From: Hymenobacter sp. BRD128
Lineage (GTDB): Bacteria > Bacteroidota > Bacteroidia > Cytophagales > Hymenobacteraceae
Reading direction: 5' to 3'
Length of the DNA stretch: 64,000 nucleotides
Assembly: GCF_013256625.1 (NCBI RefSeq)
Contig: NZ_CP053908.1
Location: 1,178,001 to 1,242,000, forward strand
Shown here: piece after piece, positions 19,196 through 30,556 of the stretch
How the letters are laid out: each line of letters opens with the position of its first letter
Position numbering within the stretch: position 1 is the first letter of the stretch
The notes under the pieces: generated by a model
Told to the model about the DNA's origin: nothing
What the model saw: the letters and a program-made list of their open reading frames with translations, nothing else
Databases searched by the model: none
Made by a program: the position numbers and the translations under genes

Positions 19196-19203
19196 CGAAA
19201 GTA
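19196..19203 (-). promoter_or_regulatory. -7-like promoter element of the plug gene
   Basis: TACTTTCG on the minus strand, then CCTC, then ATG 19191; one base off the TAnnTTTG consensus. Confidence 0.5.
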
Positions 19204-19322
19204 CGGGCTAGCCGCGTGGGTGGTAGCCGGGCGCCTGGCCACTACCGGCAGGCCGGCTCACCCCAAACCTTCATTTGGCCAATTGGTTGTGCTGAAAAAA
19301 TATTTGCCTTAATACAATTATT

Positions 19323-19640
19323 ATGAAAGCAGTAGCCGCCACTGAGCCGCAGGGCCGGGTGTGGGAGCAGGTCAGCGAAGGGGTGAGCCGCACCCTGCTG
19401 CGGGCCGAGCCCGGCGAAAAGCGGGTGCTCATCACTATAGAGGCGGGCTGCACCTACCCCAGCCACGCCCACCGCACGCCCGATGAAGTATTCGTGGTAG
19501 CTGGGGTATATACCGACCCCGGCGTAGAAAATGGCCGCGAATTTCCGGCGGGCTCCTACCTGTATTACCCGCCCGGCACCGAGCACCGGGCCAGCAGCCC
19601 GAGCGGCTGCACCATTCTGGTGTGGAACTCGGGCAAATAG
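19323..19640 (+). CDS. Cupin domain protein
   Basis: A 105-residue single-domain cupin of the ChrR-like kind. The first cupin motif is visible as PSHAHRTPDEVFVVAG (two His and a Glu as metal ligands) and the second as PPGTEHRASS with the last His. Such proteins bind a divalent metal and act as small dioxygenases, isomerases or sensor domains. No sigma factor or enzyme partner is adjacent. The start has no upstream alternative. It is divergent from the plug gene across about 130 bases. Confidence 0.82.
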   Translation: MKAVAATEPQGRVWEQVSEGVSRTLLRAEPGEKRVLITIEAGCTYPSHAHRTPDEVFVVAGVYTDPGVENGREFPAGSYLYYPPGTEHRASSPSGCTILVWNSGK

Positions 19641-19804
19641 GCTAGCCGGTGCCATTAAGCAGGTAGGCCCGGGTTTAAAATTGTTTAGGAATTCGGGGTA
19701 AGTAAAAGCAACGTGCTCCGGGGTGCGTTGTCGTTGCGGGCAACTGTTTTATTCGGCAGGTTTACCCCGGCTGGGCGCGGGGCGCGTTATTACCTATTAT
19801 TCCC

Positions 19805-20713
19805 ATGCATAAAAATCTTCTTTGCCTCAGTTTAGTTGCGGCGCTCTCAGGTAGCCCGTGCTTTGCCCAGTTAGCTGCGCTGCCCGATAAAACGCCCGCA
19901 CAGGTGCAGGCGGCCTACACGGTCACAAAAGACGTAGCCTACGGCACTGATAAAGAACAAGCCCTGGATATCTATCTCTCGCCGACGGCTAAAAGCCTGA
20001 AAAAAGAGAACTACACCATCGTTTTTTTGCACGGGGGGGGCTACTACGTCAGCGACAAGTCACGGGAGGAGCGCTACATTCAGCCATACTTGAAAAAGGG
20101 GTTGAATGTGGTCAATATGAACTACCGCATTAAAAGAGGCGTGCCGATTGCCACCGAAGACTTGACGTATGCGCTGAATTTTCTGCGCGCTAATAATTCC
20201 ACGTATCACTTAAATCTGGACCGGGTAATCGTAACGGGTTTTTCGGCCGGCGCGCACATTGCCAGCCTGGTAGCGGTGACCGCCAACGACCCGGCTTATT
20301 CTCCCAAGCTAGCCAGCGGAATTAAAATTGCCGGCGTAATTAATTTCTCAGGACCAGTCGATGGCCTGGACGTGGTGGAGAAGGTATTTACCAGCAACGA
20401 CGTGCCGGTAATGCATGCCATCGGCGTCGCGCTTTTCCCGGAAACCACGGAGTATGCGCCCAAAGAATACATCCGTAAATTCGAGCCGATTACTTATTTC
20501 GATAAAAACGACCCGCCATTTTTTATCTGGCAAGGTGGTAAGGATGACCAGGTTCCGCCCGTAACCTTCGAGAAATTCGTGGCCCTACTCCAGCAGGAGC
20601 CGCAGAAAAACGAAGTGCTGTTTGTGCCGGAAGGGCAGCACAGCCCAAATGCTAATGAGCTAGCGGATGCTTACCAGGCGATTTTTAATTTTCTGGATAA
20701 AAAAATTAAATAA
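19805..20713 (+). CDS. Secreted alpha/beta hydrolase (esterase)
   Basis: A 302-residue exported carboxylesterase of the BD-FAE/esterase-lipase kind. It has a signal peptide ending PCFAQ, the oxyanion motif FLHGGGYY at about residues 72-79, the nucleophile elbow G-F-S-A-G at about 143-147, an Asp in GKDDQVPP, and a catalytic His in EGQHSPN. GC is about 42-52% in counted lines, lower than its neighbours, so it may be a fairly recent acquisition. The natural ester substrate cannot be told. It converges with the ABC-F gene through a shared terminator. Confidence 0.85.
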   Translation: MHKNLLCLSLVAALSGSPCFAQLAALPDKTPAQVQAAYTVTKDVAYGTDKEQALDIYLSPTAKSLKKENYTIVFLHGGGYYVSDKSREERYIQPYLKKGLNVVNMNYRIKRGVPIATEDLTYALNFLRANNSTYHLNLDRVIVTGFSAGAHIASLVAVTANDPAYSPKLASGIKIAGVINFSGPVDGLDVVEKVFTSNDVPVMHAIGVALFPETTEYAPKEYIRKFEPITYFDKNDPPFFIWQGGKDDQVPPVTFEKFVALLQQEPQKNEVLFVPEGQHSPNANELADAYQAIFNFLDKKIK

Positions 20714-20736
20714 AAATCCGTAGGCGAGGCGCAATT

Positions 20737-20777
20737 AAAAGCCCCGTTAGAAATTATGAGTTTCTAACGGGGCTTTT
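20737..20777. terminator. Bidirectional terminator between esterase and ABC-F genes
   Basis: AAAAGCCCCGTTAGAAA (20737-20753) pairs perfectly with TTTCTAACGGGGCTTTT (20761-20777). Confidence 0.9.
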
Positions 20778-20792
20778 GCGCAGCTGGCTTTT

Positions 20793-22700
<1,908 letters not shown>

Positions 22701-22914
22701 GGCGGGGCCGGCAGCGGCCGCTAAAAGCGAAGTAAGATGTAGGGCGTGGGGAAGGGCGCAAATCAGCCACCGGCCCGCGCACTAGCGGCAGGGCAAAGGT
22801 ACGGCCCAAGCGGGTGCCGGGAGCACTACCTAACAGCCGAAGACCGGCCGGGTGTTCGCGCGCGGCCCGAAAAATGCGCGCTACCCGGCCCCGGCGCGTT
22901 GCGGCGGCCGGCCC

Positions 22915-22922
22915 CACCTTTG
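22915..22922 (+). promoter_or_regulatory. -7-like promoter element of the sigma-54 activator gene
   Basis: CACCTTTG, then CACC, then ATG 22927. It supports the chosen start, 25 codons inside the longest open frame. Confidence 0.55.
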
Positions 22923-22926
22923 CACC

Positions 22927-24300
<1,374 letters not shown>

Positions 24301-24303
24301 ACC

Positions 24304-24615
24304 CTAGCGGCGCGTGGCGGGCATTGGCAAATCGCCGTTGAGCTCGCCGTGGGCGGCCCAGCGGTCGTAGGCCGCCACCGAGAGGTGCTCGGCCATGAAG
24401 GGGCGCATGGCGTAGCCCCGGCATTCGAGGCAGTAGCGCAGAAAATCGGGCTCCGACTGGCTAGTGGTGAAGCCGCGGGCCAGCACGTCGGCCTGGCGGG
24501 CGGCGGGCAAGGTGCCCAGCCAGTCGTAGAAGTCGGTGGCCGTGAGGGGAAAGTCGCTGGTTTGAGCGTAATATGCCTGGGCGGCGTGGGTTATTTCGGT
24601 GCACAAATCGGACAT
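24304..24615 (-). CDS. Small protein of unknown function (103 aa)
   Basis: A short soluble protein (MSDLCTEITHAAQAYYAQ) with a helical look and Cys residues in YCLECRGY. Its stop codon lies three bases from the stop of the convergent sigma-54 activator, so the two transcripts must overlap or end very close together. I do not recognise the family. Its reading frame keeps the GC-rich third positions of real genes, which supports coding. Confidence 0.55.
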   Translation of the reverse strand: MSDLCTEITHAAQAYYAQTSDFPLTATDFYDWLGTLPAARQADVLARGFTTSQSEPDFLRYCLECRGYAMRPFMAEHLSVAAYDRWAAHGELNGDLPMPATRR

Positions 24616-24728
24616 AAGACAAACGCCCCGGCTAGGGTAGGGGCCGCGCGCACCCCTGCCAACGCGAGGCCAATCGCCTTAAAACCCGCCGGACAGCCCG
24701 CCAGCGGCCTTTGGTGGCCGGCGCCACC

Positions 24729-24763
24729 CTAGCACTTTGCACAAGGCCCTAGCAAAACGCTAG
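24729..24763. promoter_or_regulatory. Candidate activator-binding inverted repeat, distal copy
   Basis: CTAGCACTTTGC, an 11-base spacer, then GCAAAACGCTAG. The arms are complementary with two mismatches. The same layout recurs at 25056-25091. It could be an upstream activator site; a role is inferred from layout only. Confidence 0.45.
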
Positions 24764-25055
24764 GCCCGGCTGGGCCGCCGGCATAAGCATTGCCAAAGCT
24801 AAGCGCCTGTTCAAAAAGATTTTGGGGAAGATGCGACGCCGGCCTAAGCGCCTTGGTACCGGGCTTGCTGCCGCCGGGGCTAGCCAGCTGCTGGCCGCTA
24901 CTTAATCCCTACGCCTACGACTCCCCGCGAAACGGCCGACCTGCTCACGGCCGAATTTCCGGAGCTGGCCGCCAACCTGCATTCGCCTATCGCGCTGCAC
25001 GCGGGCTGCTGCCCGCCGCCCGCCACTAGGCTGCCCTAGCCGGCCCCGCGCCGGG

Positions 25056-25091
25056 CTAGCGTTTTGCACAGCCTCCCTAGCAAAATGCTAG
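25056..25091. promoter_or_regulatory. Candidate activator-binding inverted repeat, proximal copy
   Basis: CTAGCGTTTTGC, a 12-base spacer, then GCAAAATGCTAG. The arms are complementary with one mismatch. It lies about 100-135 bases upstream of the candidate sigma-54 promoter, a usual place for enhancer-binding sites. Confidence 0.5.
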
Positions 25092-25190
25092 TGCCCGCTC
25101 GCGGGTGGCCTGGGGCCGGGCCATGATTTTAGAAAAAATTATCCTTAGTAGCCAGCTGCTTAACTGATTTCCGGAGTCGGTTCCGCGCCC

Positions 25191-25206
25191 TGGGCCGGGG
25201 TTTGCC
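25191..25206 (+). promoter_or_regulatory. Candidate sigma-54 (-24/-12) promoter of the kdp operon
   Basis: TGGGCCGGGGTTTGCC keeps the invariant GG and GC twelve bases apart and matches TGGCACG-N4-TTGCW at 9 of 12 positions. It lies 47 bases before the first small kdp gene. GC-rich DNA makes chance matches possible; the adjacent sigma-54 activator gene raises its likelihood. Confidence 0.5.
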
Positions 25207-25252
25207 AGAAAAAGCCGGCTGTGCTTCGCCACCTCATTTTTCGCTCCCCATT

Positions 25253-25348
25253 ATGACACCCATCCTGTTGATTCCGCTGCTCTCTACGGCTGGTATTGGC
25301 TTCTTCTGGCTCTTCTACAAGTCAGTCGATTTTTTTGATAACATCTAA
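25253..25348 (+). CDS. 31-aa membrane protein at the head of the kdp operon
   Basis: A tiny open frame with ATG 25253 and stop at 25348. The product starts MTPILLIPLLSTAGIGFFWL and continues FYKSVDFFDNI: one hydrophobic helix, then an aromatic-charged tail. It precedes kdpF by 19 bases on the same strand and is far smaller than usual gene-calling limits. The helix with a short cytoplasmic-type tail resembles KdpF-like stabilising peptides, but it is a second such protein next to a recognisable KdpF. It might be an extra accessory subunit of the Kdp complex or a leader peptide. I do not know a family name for it. Confidence 0.6.
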   Translation: MTPILLIPLLSTAGIGFFWLFYKSVDFFDNI

Positions 25349-25367
25349 CCCTACCCCCGCTGCTGCC

Positions 25368-25448
25368 ATGATGCTCGCCCTGCTGCTGCTCTCCCTCGCC
25401 ACGTTTGGCTACCTCGGCTACGTGCTGCTGAAACCGGAGAAATTTTAA
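25368..25448 (+). CDS. kdpF: KdpF-like subunit of the potassium ATPase
   Basis: A 26-residue single-helix membrane peptide (MMLALLLLSLATFGYLGYVL, then LKPEKF) directly before kdpA. KdpF in E. coli is a 29-residue peptide that stabilises KdpABC; the G-Y-x-x-Y-x-L-L-x-P-E-x-F ending matches the usual pattern. ATG 25368 or the next codon could be the start. It is 53 bases from kdpA on the same strand and surely part of the operon. Confidence 0.8.
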   Translation: MMLALLLLSLATFGYLGYVLLKPEKF

Positions 25449-25501
25449 CGGGCCGGGGCCGCCGGCTAGCCGCCGGCCACCCCCGCCACTGACTTACTGC
25501 C

Positions 25502-27202
25502 ATGAACAAAGAATTACTCGGCATCGCCCTCATTTTTGGGACCACGGTGCTGCTGGCCGTGCCGCTCGGCCGCTACCTGGCTACTATTTACCGAGGCGAT
25601 AAAAGCTGGTCCGATTTCCTGGCGCCGTTCGAGCGCCTGCTCTACCGCCTCGGCGGCGTGCGCCCCGAGCGCGACATGACCTGGCAGCAGCACCTGCTGG
25701 CGCTGCTGGCCATCAATATCGTGTGGTTTGGCTGGGCCATGCTGGTGCTCTGCACCCAGGGCAGCCTACCCCTCAACCCCGACCATAACCCCAGCATGAC
25801 GCCCGACCAGGCGTTCAATACGGCCATCTCCTTCCTCGTCAACTGCAACCTGCAGCACTACTCGGGCGAGTCGGGCGCCACGTACTTCTCGCAGGCTTTC
25901 TGCTTGATGTTCTTGCAGTTCGTGACGGCCGCTACCGGCATGGCCGCCTGCGTGGTCGTCTTCAATGCCCTGCGCGAAGGGGCCAGCGAAAAGCTCGGCA
26001 ATTTCTACGTGTATTTCGTGCGCAGCATCACGCGGGTGCTGCTACCCCTCTCGCTGGCGGTGGCACTGGTGGTAGCCTTTCAGGGCACGCCCATGACGTG
26101 GCAGGCCAAGCAGCCAGTAGTGACCGTGCAGGGCGACAGCACGTTCGTGAGCCGCGGCCCGGCCGCCGCTATGATTGGTATCAAGCAAATTGGTACCAAC
26201 GGCGGTGGCTTCTTCGGCGTCAACTCGGCCCACCCGCTCGAAAACCCGACCTACCTCACCAATGCCGTGGAGAATGGTGCTATCGTGCTCATTCCCATTG
26301 CCATGGCCCTGGCCTTCGGCTACTACCTGCGCCGGCCCCGGCTGGGCTGGATGGTATTTGGGGTGATGACGGCCGGCTACCTGCTGCTGCAAGTGCCCAC
26401 CGTGTACCTCGAAATGCACGGCAACCCCGCCATCAGCCATATGGGCGTTGACCAAAGCCTGGGCTCGCTCGAAGGCAAGGAAATGCGCCTCGGCGCGCCG
26501 GCCTCGGCGCTCTGGGCCATCACCACCACCGTCACCTCCAACGGCTCGGTCAATGCCATGCACGACTCGCTCACGCCGCTTTCGGGCATGAATGCGCTGC
26601 TCGGCATGATGACCAACGCCTTCTACGGGGGGGTAGGGGTTGGCTTTCTCAACTTCTTCGTGTTCATCATCGTGGCCGTGTTTATCTCGGGGTTGATGGT
26701 GGGGCGCACGCCCGAGTTTCTGGGTAAGAAAATCGAGGCCCGCGAAATGAAAATCGCCGTGCTCATTGCCCTGCTGCACCCGCTGCTCATCCTCGCCGGC
26801 ACCGCCCTGGCGGCCCACCTCTACGCCCACAACCCCACCGAGCTGGCCGGCTGGCTGGCCAACCCTGGCTACCACGGCTTCTCAGAGATGCTCTACGAGT
26901 TCACGTCCTCGGCCGCCAACAATGGTTCGGGCTTCGAGGGCCTCGGCGACAATACGCCCTGGTGGAACATCTCGACGGGGGTAGTGCTGCTGCTGGCTCG
27001 CTACCTGCCCATCATCGGCCCGGTGGCCATCGCCGGCATCCTAGCCCGCAAAAAGTTTGTGCCCGAAAGCGCCGGCACCCTGCGCACCGACACCGGCACC
27101 TTCGGCATCATGGTCTTCTTCGTGATTTGGATTATCGCCGCGCTGGCCTTCTTCCCGGCCCTGGCGCTGGGTCCGCTGGCCGAGCATTTCACGCTGTATT
27201 AA
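25502..27202 (+). CDS. kdpA: Potassium-transporting ATPase subunit KdpA
   Basis: A 566-residue polytopic inner-membrane protein, the potassium channel-like subunit of KdpFABC. The four selectivity-filter repeats are recognisable, for example FLVNCNLQHYSGE, IGTNGGGFFGVNSAHP, TSNGSVNAMHDS and SAANNGSGFEG. It has about ten hydrophobic segments, and its length fits the family. It takes up potassium with very high affinity when the ion is scarce. It is followed by a 118-base gap that holds an imperfect inverted repeat before kdpB, which is unusual because kdpA and kdpB are normally close. Confidence 0.95.
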   Translation: MNKELLGIALIFGTTVLLAVPLGRYLATIYRGDKSWSDFLAPFERLLYRLGGVRPERDMTWQQHLLALLAINIVWFGWAMLVLCTQGSLPLNPDHNPSMTPDQAFNTAISFLVNCNLQHYSGESGATYFSQAFCLMFLQFVTAATGMAACVVVFNALREGASEKLGNFYVYFVRSITRVLLPLSLAVALVVAFQGTPMTWQAKQPVVTVQGDSTFVSRGPAAAMIGIKQIGTNGGGFFGVNSAHPLENPTYLTNAVENGAIVLIPIAMALAFGYYLRRPRLGWMVFGVMTAGYLLLQVPTVYLEMHGNPAISHMGVDQSLGSLEGKEMRLGAPASALWAITTTVTSNGSVNAMHDSLTPLSGMNALLGMMTNAFYGGVGVGFLNFFVFIIVAVFISGLMVGRTPEFLGKKIEAREMKIAVLIALLHPLLILAGTALAAHLYAHNPTELAGWLANPGYHGFSEMLYEFTSSAANNGSGFEGLGDNTPWWNISTGVVLLLARYLPIIGPVAIAGILARKKFVPESAGTLRTDTGTFGIMVFFVIWIIAALAFFPALALGPLAEHFTLY

Positions 27203-27210
27203 AATTTCCG

Positions 27211-27312
27211 GTCATGCTGACGAAGGAAGCATCTTATCACGGCTGCCTTCGCCAAAATCAGTTAAATCCAGCGGCGCGGGCGTGATAAGGTCCTTCGCCA
27301 GCTCAGGATGAC
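27211..27312. repeat. REP-like imperfect inverted repeat between kdpA and kdpB
   Basis: The left arm (27211-27241) starts GTCATGCTGA and ends CTTATCACG; the right arm (27281-27312) starts CGTGATAAG and ends AGGATGAC. The outer ends resemble the repeats at 10966 and 14230, but the core differs. Confidence 0.75.
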
Positions 27313-27320
27313 ATAACGTT

Positions 27321-29369
27321 ATGGCAACCCAATCCCAATCTCTCTTTCAACCTGCGCTCGTGGCCGAGGCCACCAAGCAGGCGTTCGTGAAGCTCGACCC
27401 GCGCAGCATGTTCCGCAACCCGGTGATGTTCACCGTGGAAATCGGCACCGTGGTGATGCTGCTGGTCACCATCGGCCTGCTGCTGAAGCCCGATGCGGCG
27501 CAGGGCAGCTTCGGCTACAACTTCACGGTGTTCATCGTCCTGTTTCTCACCCTGCTGTTTGCCAATTTTGCCGAGGCCATTGCCGAGGCGCGTGGCAAGG
27601 CTCAGGCCGACTCGCTACGCAAAACCCGCCAGGACACGCCTGCCAAGGTGCGCCAGCCCGATGGCAGCTTCACGAGCGTGAGTTCGGCCCAGCTCCAGAA
27701 AGGCCAGGTATTTGTGGTCGAGGCCGGCGAAATTATCCCCACCGACGGCGAGATTATCGAGGGCCTAGCCACCATCGACGAGTCGGCCATCACCGGCGAG
27801 TCGGCCCCGGTTATCCGCGAGGCGGGCGGCGATAAATCGAGCGTGACGGGCGGCACCAAGGTGCTCTCCGACCGCATCGTGGTGCTGGTGACTACCGCCC
27901 CCGGCGAGTCGTTTCTGGATAAGATGATTGCGCTGGTCGAAGGCGCCTCACGCCAGAAAACGCCCAACGAAATCGCCCTCACTATCCTGCTGGCCGGCTT
28001 TACGCTGGTGTTCGTGATTGTGTGCGTGACCCTGCAGCCGTTTGCGGCTTATTCGAAGACGCCCATCGCGGTGGCCTCGTTCATTGCCCTGTTTGTGTGC
28101 CTGATTCCGACGACCATCGGCGGGCTGCTCTCGGCCATCGGCATTGCGGGCATGGACCGCGCATTGCGGGCCAACGTCATCACCAAGAGCGGCAAAGCCG
28201 TGGAAACGGCCGGCGACATCGACGTGCTGCTGCTCGACAAAACCGGCACCATCACCATCGGCAACCGCAAGGCGACGCACTTCTGGCCCGCGCCCGGCGT
28301 GAGCGAGCGTGAACTGGTAGAGGCCGCTACCCTCAGCTCTTTGCACGACGAAACGCCCGAGGGCAAGAGCATCGTGGAGCTGGCCCAGCAGGTGCGCCGC
28401 CAGGATGCGGCCGACCTGCAAAAGCGTGCCCAGGGCAGCGAGGCTATCAAATTCACGGCCGAAACCCGCAGCTCGGGCGTGACGCTGGCCGGCGGCGAGC
28501 GCATCCGCAAGGGCGCCTCCGACGCCATCCGCACCCTGGCCAACGCCGCCGGCCAAGAGTTTCCCAACGAAACTACCCAGCAGGTAGCCGCGGTGGCCAG
28601 CAACGGCGGCACCCCGCTGGTAGTGAGCCAAAACGACCGCATTCTGGGAGTAGTAGAGTTGCAGGACATCATCAAGCCCGGCATTCAGGAGCGCTTCGAG
28701 CGGCTGCGCAAAATGGGCATTAAAACCGTGATGGTGACTGGTGACAACCCCCTTACCGCCAAGTTTATCGCCGAAAAAGCGGGCGTCGATGACTTCATTG
28801 CCGAGGCCAAGCCCGAGGACAAGATGAAGTACATCCGCAATGAGCAGCAGGGCGGTAAGCTGGTGGCCATGATGGGCGACGGCACCAACGACGCCCCCGC
28901 CCTGGCCCAGGCCGACGTGGGGGTAGCCATGAACTCGGGCACCCAGGCCGCCAAGGAAGCCGGCAACATGGTAGACCTCGACAACGACCCCACCAAGCTC
29001 ATCGAGGTAGTCGAAATCGGCAAGCAGCTGCTCATGACCCGCGGCACGCTCACCACCTTCTCCATCGCCAACGACGTGGCCAAGTACTTCGCCATCGTGC
29101 CGGCGCTATTTATGGTGGCCATCCCGGCCCTGGGCGCCCTCAACATCATGGGCCTGAAGTCGCCGCAGTCGGCCATTCTCTCGGCCGTTATTTTCAATGC
29201 GCTCATCATCCCGGCCCTGGTGCCGCTGGCCCTGAAGGGGGTCGCCTATACGCCGGTGGGCGCCTCGGCGCTGCTGCGCCGCAACCTGCTCATCTACGGG
29301 CTAGGGGGGGTAGTGGTACCGTTCATCGGCATCAAGGTCATTGACTTGGTAGTGGGGGTTTTTCTTTAG
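27321..29369 (+). CDS. kdpB: Potassium-transporting ATPase subunit KdpB
   Basis: The 682-residue P-type ATPase that powers KdpA. It has the actuator motif TGES (in [10 protein letters not shown]), the phosphorylation motif DKTGTIT with its catalytic Asp near residue 309, and the hinge [11 protein letters not shown]. Membrane helices precede and follow these as in KdpB. ATP hydrolysis on the cytoplasmic side drives potassium import. Its last 32 bases overlap the 3' end of an oppositely oriented AT-rich gene (29338-29928) that separates it from kdpC. Confidence 0.96.
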   Translation: MATQSQSLFQPALVAEATKQAFVKLDPRSMFRNPVMFTVEIGTVVMLLVTIGLLLKPDAAQGSFGYNFTVFIVLFLTLLFANFAEAIAEARGKAQADSLRKTRQDTPAKVRQPDGSFTSVSSAQLQKGQVFVVEAGEIIPTDGEIIEGLATIDESAITGESAPVIREAGGDKSSVTGGTKVLSDRIVVLVTTAPGESFLDKMIALVEGASRQKTPNEIALTILLAGFTLVFVIVCVTLQPFAAYSKTPIAVASFIALFVCLIPTTIGGLLSAIGIAGMDRALRANVITKSGKAVETAGDIDVLLLDKTGTITIGNRKATHFWPAPGVSERELVEAATLSSLHDETPEGKSIVELAQQVRRQDAADLQKRAQGSEAIKFTAETRSSGVTLAGGERIRKGASDAIRTLANAAGQEFPNETTQQVAAVASNGGTPLVVSQNDRILGVVELQDIIKPGIQERFERLRKMGIKTVMVTGDNPLTAKFIAEKAGVDDFIAEAKPEDKMKYIRNEQQGGKLVAMMGDGTNDAPALAQADVGVAMNSGTQAAKEAGNMVDLDNDPTKLIEVVEIGKQLLMTRGTLTTFSIANDVAKYFAIVPALFMVAIPALGALNIMGLKSPQSAILSAVIFNALIIPALVPLALKGVAYTPVGASALLRRNLLIYGLGGVVVPFIGIKVIDLVVGVFL

Positions 29370-29928
29370 GCAACTCTTTAACGCAGAAGTCTTTGGCAAT
29401 GACGTAGCCTTTGCCGATAAGAAGCAGGTGAAACACTGGAGCAATTGGTGAGACATCGCCAATTCCACCAATGCAATAAGCGGATGCACCATACTCTGCA
29501 CAAGCCACAATAACAGCTTCTGCAATCGTAACAGGCACGTCTTCCAACAGCATTCCAGACCCATCGAGCAGGTTCTTGCGAAGTATATAATCCCCTCCGA
29601 AAGCTCCTTTGCCGAATATCACGCGGTGCCAATCGCGCCAGCCCTGAATGCCAGCTTTGATTTGTTCTTTAATCCTATCTAATAAGCCTTCGGGGTCTTG
29701 CGGGCGCGAACTGATGTACACGGTAGTCGAACGGCTGTTGTAATTCAGCAGCAGCGGATGCTCCTTGTGAATGCTAAACTCTCCCCGCAGCCCCGGCTTC
29801 AGGCATGCCTCGGCCTTGTCTATAAAATCAATCTGGAACTGCTTGCCAGGCATCGATAAAACGGCAAAGGTTGTCTGCGCTACCTGCACGGTAACCACCT
29901 GGTTGTTCGGAATCGGCAGGTCAAGCAT
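29338..29928 (-). CDS. AT-rich gene of unknown function inserted antisense between kdpB and kdpC
   Basis: A 196-residue soluble protein ([20 protein letters not shown]) with no signal peptide and no recognised family. Two internal features stand out: [19 protein letters not shown], and a Gly/Ala-rich stretch around [15 protein letters not shown] is about 42-43% in counted lines against roughly 65% for kdpB and kdpC. It reads against the operon, overlaps the end of kdpB by 32 bases, and starts 31 bases from the kdpC start on the opposite strand. It looks like a recent insertion. It could disturb KdpC supply or bring a new divergent promoter. Confidence 0.7.
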   Translation of the reverse strand: MLDLPIPNNQVVTVQVAQTTFAVLSMPGKQFQIDFIDKAEACLKPGLRGEFSIHKEHPLLLNYNSRSTTVYISSRPQDPEGLLDRIKEQIKAGIQGWRDWHRVIFGKGAFGGDYILRKNLLDGSGMLLEDVPVTIAEAVIVACAEYGASAYCIGGIGDVSPIAPVFHLLLIGKGYVIAKDFCVKELPKEKPPLPSQ

Positions 29929-29959
29929 ACGTCAAACTTACTTAATCCAGTAACTAATC

Positions 29960-30520
29960 ATGAAATCCCAATTCCTTCCCGCCCTGCGCCTGACCCTCGT
30001 GATGATGGTGCTGTGCTGCGGCATTTACCCGGCCCTGGTGTGGGCCGCCGCCCGGCTAGCCCCTGGCCGCGGCGAAGGCGTGCAAGTGCGCCAAAACGGC
30101 CGCCTCGTGGGCTTCGCCAACGTGGGCCAGCGCTTCGACAAGCCGCAGTATTTCAGCTCGCGGCCCTCGGCGGCCAGCTACCACGCCGACGGCTCCAGCG
30201 GCTCGAACAAAGGCCCTAGCAACCCCGACTACCTCAAGGAAGTGCAAGCCCGGCTCGATACTTTTCTAGTGAAAAACCCCGGCGTAGCGTGCGCCGACGT
30301 GCCCGCCGAATTGCTCACCGCCAGCGGCTCTGGCCTCGACCCCGACCTCTCGCCCCAGGGCGCGGCGGTGCAGGTGGCGCGCGTGGCGCGGGCCCGCGGG
30401 CTAGCCCCGGCGCAAGTGGCCAGCCTGGTGCGGCAGCACACCGAAACCAGCCTGCTCGGCCCCAGTAGGGTGAACGTGCTGCAACTCAACCTGGCGCTGG
30501 ATGCGCTGCCGGGCCGCTAA
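29960..30520 (+). CDS. kdpC: Potassium-transporting ATPase subunit KdpC
   Basis: A 186-residue membrane-anchored subunit with one N-terminal helix (LTLVMMVLCCGIYPALVW) and a periplasmic domain. The conserved FSSRPSAASYHADGSSGSN and the segment SGSGLDPDLSPQGAAVQVAR are KdpC hallmarks. It joins KdpA and KdpB and may raise ATP affinity. In this operon it is parted from kdpB by a 591-base antisense gene, so it may need its own promoter. The porin gene follows after 36 bases. Confidence 0.95.
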   Translation: MKSQFLPALRLTLVMMVLCCGIYPALVWAAARLAPGRGEGVQVRQNGRLVGFANVGQRFDKPQYFSSRPSAASYHADGSSGSNKGPSNPDYLKEVQARLDTFLVKNPGVACADVPAELLTASGSGLDPDLSPQGAAVQVARVARARGLAPAQVASLVRQHTETSLLGPSRVNVLQLNLALDALPGR

Positions 30521-30556
30521 TCCAGTGCCAGTTATTCTTTCAGCTGCTTCAAAATC

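Larger units (their letters stand above)
24616..25252. other. Long control region ahead of the kdp genes
   Basis: About 640 bases without a convincing gene. It holds two similar inverted repeats (24729-24763 and 25056-25091) and a candidate sigma-54 promoter (25191-25206). A 79-codon open frame at 24790-25029 has no protein-like features and starts in a repeat-rich stretch. Confidence 0.6.

Noticed and set aside
24790-25029. A 79-codon open frame in the kdp control region
   Set aside because: No protein-like features, no promoter, and it lies between the two inverted repeats; it is more likely non-coding.
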